A DNA stretch of 6,500 bases from NCBI GenBank assembly GCA_947385505.1, contig CANDLP010000140.1, positions 1-6,500 on the forward strand, in the 5' to 3' direction. Origin of the DNA: an uncultured Clostridia bacterium. Lineage in GTDB: Bacteria > Bacillota > Clostridia > Oscillospirales > Ruminococcaceae. The position numbers and the translations under genes are program-made. Under the pieces are notes generated by a model. It saw only the letters and a program-made list of their open reading frames with translations. It searched no databases and was not told where the DNA came from. Position 1 is the stretch's first letter, and each line of letters opens with the position of its first letter. Positions 5,035 to 6,500 of the stretch are shown one piece after another.

Positions 5035-6408
5035 AAGCCTTATAAAGTTAAAGATGATTTGTGGTTTTATCCTGTTCAGTCAAAAAACAATCCTGATTTT
5101 AACGGGTTCTATTTTCAGTATCCGTCATTACATCCCGGTGAATTTGTTCCTAATGATATACATGAAGGTTCGCCTTATTACGGGTTTGTGAATTCTACTA
5201 TTTTTTGTGTGAATCAAACATATGTGGATAAGATGAAAAGTTTAGGTTTTAATCGTGTGGTTAATATAAATGATTTTCAAGATGATATTTGGCAATTAAA
5301 CAATAATGTTTATACGGTTAAATTGCAATTGCGTCAGCAAGCTTGGGCTTCACAATTTGGATATGTGTTTTCATTAAGTTTTAATGGTTATGATTTTTTT
5401 GAAACGCTTGGAAACTTCCCTCAATCAGGAATCGGGGGAGTTGCTATATATGCGCCGTCCATACCAAATTATAGCAATGGAGAAATTACAGGATATAGTG
5501 CTAATAAATTTACACTTTTTGAAAAGGGTACTGATGGTATTGTTGTCGCCTCTCCTACATTCAGTTCATTTTATAGTTTGACATCAGAACGTTATATTAA
5601 ATTATGGAAAGATGTTATAGAAGCCCCGCCGGAGACCCCAAAAGATACTATTAGGATTTATAAAAATATTTATTTACAAAATGGCGCTAAAATTACAGAA
5701 ATTGAAAATAGCGAAGAAAGCAAAGAGCCACTTCCTCCGGCGCATCAAGTTAACGGTGACTTATGGGTTTTACCTTGCAGACAAGTATTAGATGACGGAA
5801 CCGAAGAGCCTGCTGATATATACTATCAGTATCCGTTTAAAGATCATCGGTATTACGATTATAACAATGATCCGTTTGAGGTGAATGATGTGAGTGAATA
5901 CAATGATCCTACTTTTTCTCAATGCACAGTTTTTACAGGCATGGTTAAACAATATTACGGGTGGAACGGTTTACGCCTTAATAGTGTGAAGCTAAGAATA
6001 AAAGACACTGTGGTCAGCTTAGATGGCTATTCTGCTCACTATTCGACAAGTCTCCGTGCAAAAAGGCCTACTGATACAAATTATCATGTGATAGCAAGAT
6101 ACCCGAGTATGCAAATGAGAGTTTCCGGTAGTACATTATTCGTAAAGCTGTCTGATACAGTGATATGTGGCTCAGCTTATGACGGTGCGATCAATTCGGA
6201 TGGAAGCGTATCAAAAGCACGTCTTAGTAAAGATGAAATAACAATTCCTGACGATGATGAAAGCCGAGATTTTTATAACTGGCTATTTAATGATGTTTAT
6301 ACTGCTATGCCCAAATTAAGTGGACTGAAAATTCATAAAAATATTATTCTTATGAACGGCTCAAAAATTTATAATGAGGACGGCACAGAATATAAAATTC
6401 AAAGTTAA
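5032..6408 (+). CDS. Tandem-module phage tail-periphery protein, possible host-binding
   Basis: A 458-residue protein of no family I recognise. It consists of two divergent copies of one module: residues 4-225 and 238-450, joined by an acidic, proline-rich linker (EESKEPLPPA). Both copies open with VxxDLW followed about 16-20 residues later by a QYP motif, and close with a K-N-I-x-L-x-N-G-x-K-I motif. It has no signal peptide or membrane segment and is rich in Tyr, Phe, Asn and Asp, as many beta-structured tail proteins are. Directly downstream of the hub, it is placed where receptor-binding or baseplate-wing proteins are usual (inference). It is AT-rich (15 G+C in 60 bases at 5221-5280 against 27 in 60 at 3481-3540 in the hub), suggesting separate origin. 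AAAGGAG at 5019-5025 lies 6 nt from the ATG. Confidence 0.6.
   Translation: MKPYKVKDDLWFYPVQSKNNPDFNGFYFQYPSLHPGEFVPNDIHEGSPYYGFVNSTIFCVNQTYVDKMKSLGFNRVVNINDFQDDIWQLNNNVYTVKLQLRQQAWASQFGYVFSLSFNGYDFFETLGNFPQSGIGGVAIYAPSIPNYSNGEITGYSANKFTLFEKGTDGIVVASPTFSSFYSLTSERYIKLWKDVIEAPPETPKDTIRIYKNIYLQNGAKITEIENSEESKEPLPPAHQVNGDLWVLPCRQVLDDGTEEPADIYYQYPFKDHRYYDYNNDPFEVNDVSEYNDPTFSQCTVFTGMVKQYYGWNGLRLNSVKLRIKDTVVSLDGYSAHYSTSLRAKRPTDTNYHVIARYPSMQMRVSGSTLFVKLSDTVICGSAYDGAINSDGSVSKARLSKDEITIPDDDESRDFYNWLFNDVYTAMPKLSGLKIHKNIILMNGSKIYNEDGTEYKIQS
5041..5706 (+). repeat. First copy of the internal protein module
   Basis: Residues 4-225 of the 458-aa protein. Landmarks are YKVKDDLWFYPV (4-15), FYFQYP (26-31), STIFCV (55-60) and RIYKNIYLQNGAKI (208-221). 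The corresponding landmarks recur in the same order in the second copy, with 198 residues from the DLW leucine to the closing motif here and 189 there. The similarity is at the protein level; I see no long identical DNA stretch. Confidence 0.6.
5743..6381 (+). repeat. Second copy of the internal protein module
   Basis: Residues 238-450 of the same protein. Landmarks are HQVNGDLWVLPC (238-249), IYYQYP (263-268), QCTVF (297-301) and KIHKNIILMNGSKI (433-446). This copy has an extra acidic insertion (DDGTEEP) before the QYP motif and a different middle, so the two copies have diverged well beyond a recent duplication. Confidence 0.6.
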
Positions 6409-6452
6409 AATCTTAGACAAATTCATGCTTAAATTTGAAAGGAGCTATGACA

Positions 6453-6500
6453 ATGAAAAACTCAAACAGCATAAGCACAGGCAACATCTCGGTAAGCGGA
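6453..6500 (+). CDS. Start of a further phage gene (3' partial)
   Basis: Only 16 codons are visible: MKNSNSISTGNISVSG. The start is well supported by AAAGGAG at 6438-6444, 8 nt from the ATG; an in-frame ATG at 6447 is only 2 nt from the ribosome site and is unlikely. The polar Ser/Asn/Gly-rich beginning is common in phage structural proteins but does not identify the product. It continues the same-strand cluster after a 44-bp gap. Confidence 0.6.
   Translation, partial: MKNSNSISTGNISVSG

Noticed and set aside
6418..6437. CAAATT / AATTTG inverted repeat after the tandem-module gene
   Set aside because: A 6-bp AT-rich stem with an 8-base loop and no U-tract; expected by chance in AT-rich DNA.

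Overview
The window looks like part of a tailed-phage genome or prophage from a low-to-mid GC Gram-positive host, most likely a gut-type Clostridia bacterium. Evidence: every gene is on the plus strand and tightly packed, start sites carry strong Firmicutes-style Shine-Dalgarno sequences (AAGGAGG, AAAGGAG), and the protein families are phage tail, holin and endolysin types. Host and family names rest on recalled motif resemblance; no search was run. No integrase, att site, RNA gene, CRISPR array or insertion sequence is visible.

Layout. Bases 1-878 are the 3' end of a tail-fibre or receptor-binding protein whose start lies outside the window. Bases 890-1315 encode a small accessory protein with a helical C-terminus. 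Bases 1315-2996 form a translationally linked lysis block: a membrane-anchored 109-aa protein, a two-TM 81-aa protein, an LL-H-type holin and an NlpC/P60-SH3 endolysin. Bases 3042-5020 hold a small tail-end protein (Dit-region or DUF6711-like, tentative) and a 520-aa baseplate hub/Tal-like protein. The hub carries an inserted His/Cys putative zinc-binding module and a glycine-linked C-terminal tail. Bases 5032-6408 encode a 458-aa protein made of two divergent copies of one ~220-aa module, probably a host-contact or baseplate-periphery protein. A further CDS begins at 6453 and runs off the edge.

How it works together. The fibre, hub and duplicated protein would form the host-facing tip of the tail. 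The holin and endolysin would release progeny at the end of infection. The order is unusual: in the common siphophage order (tape measure, Dit, Tal, fibres, holin, lysin) the lysis genes come last, but here hub-type genes follow them directly. Base composition is mosaic: the hub and lysis genes are richer in G+C, while the 458-aa protein is markedly AT-rich, as expected if host-recognition genes are exchanged as modules. I see no wholly new system. The best leads are the metal-site insertion in the hub, the gene order and the tandem-module protein.
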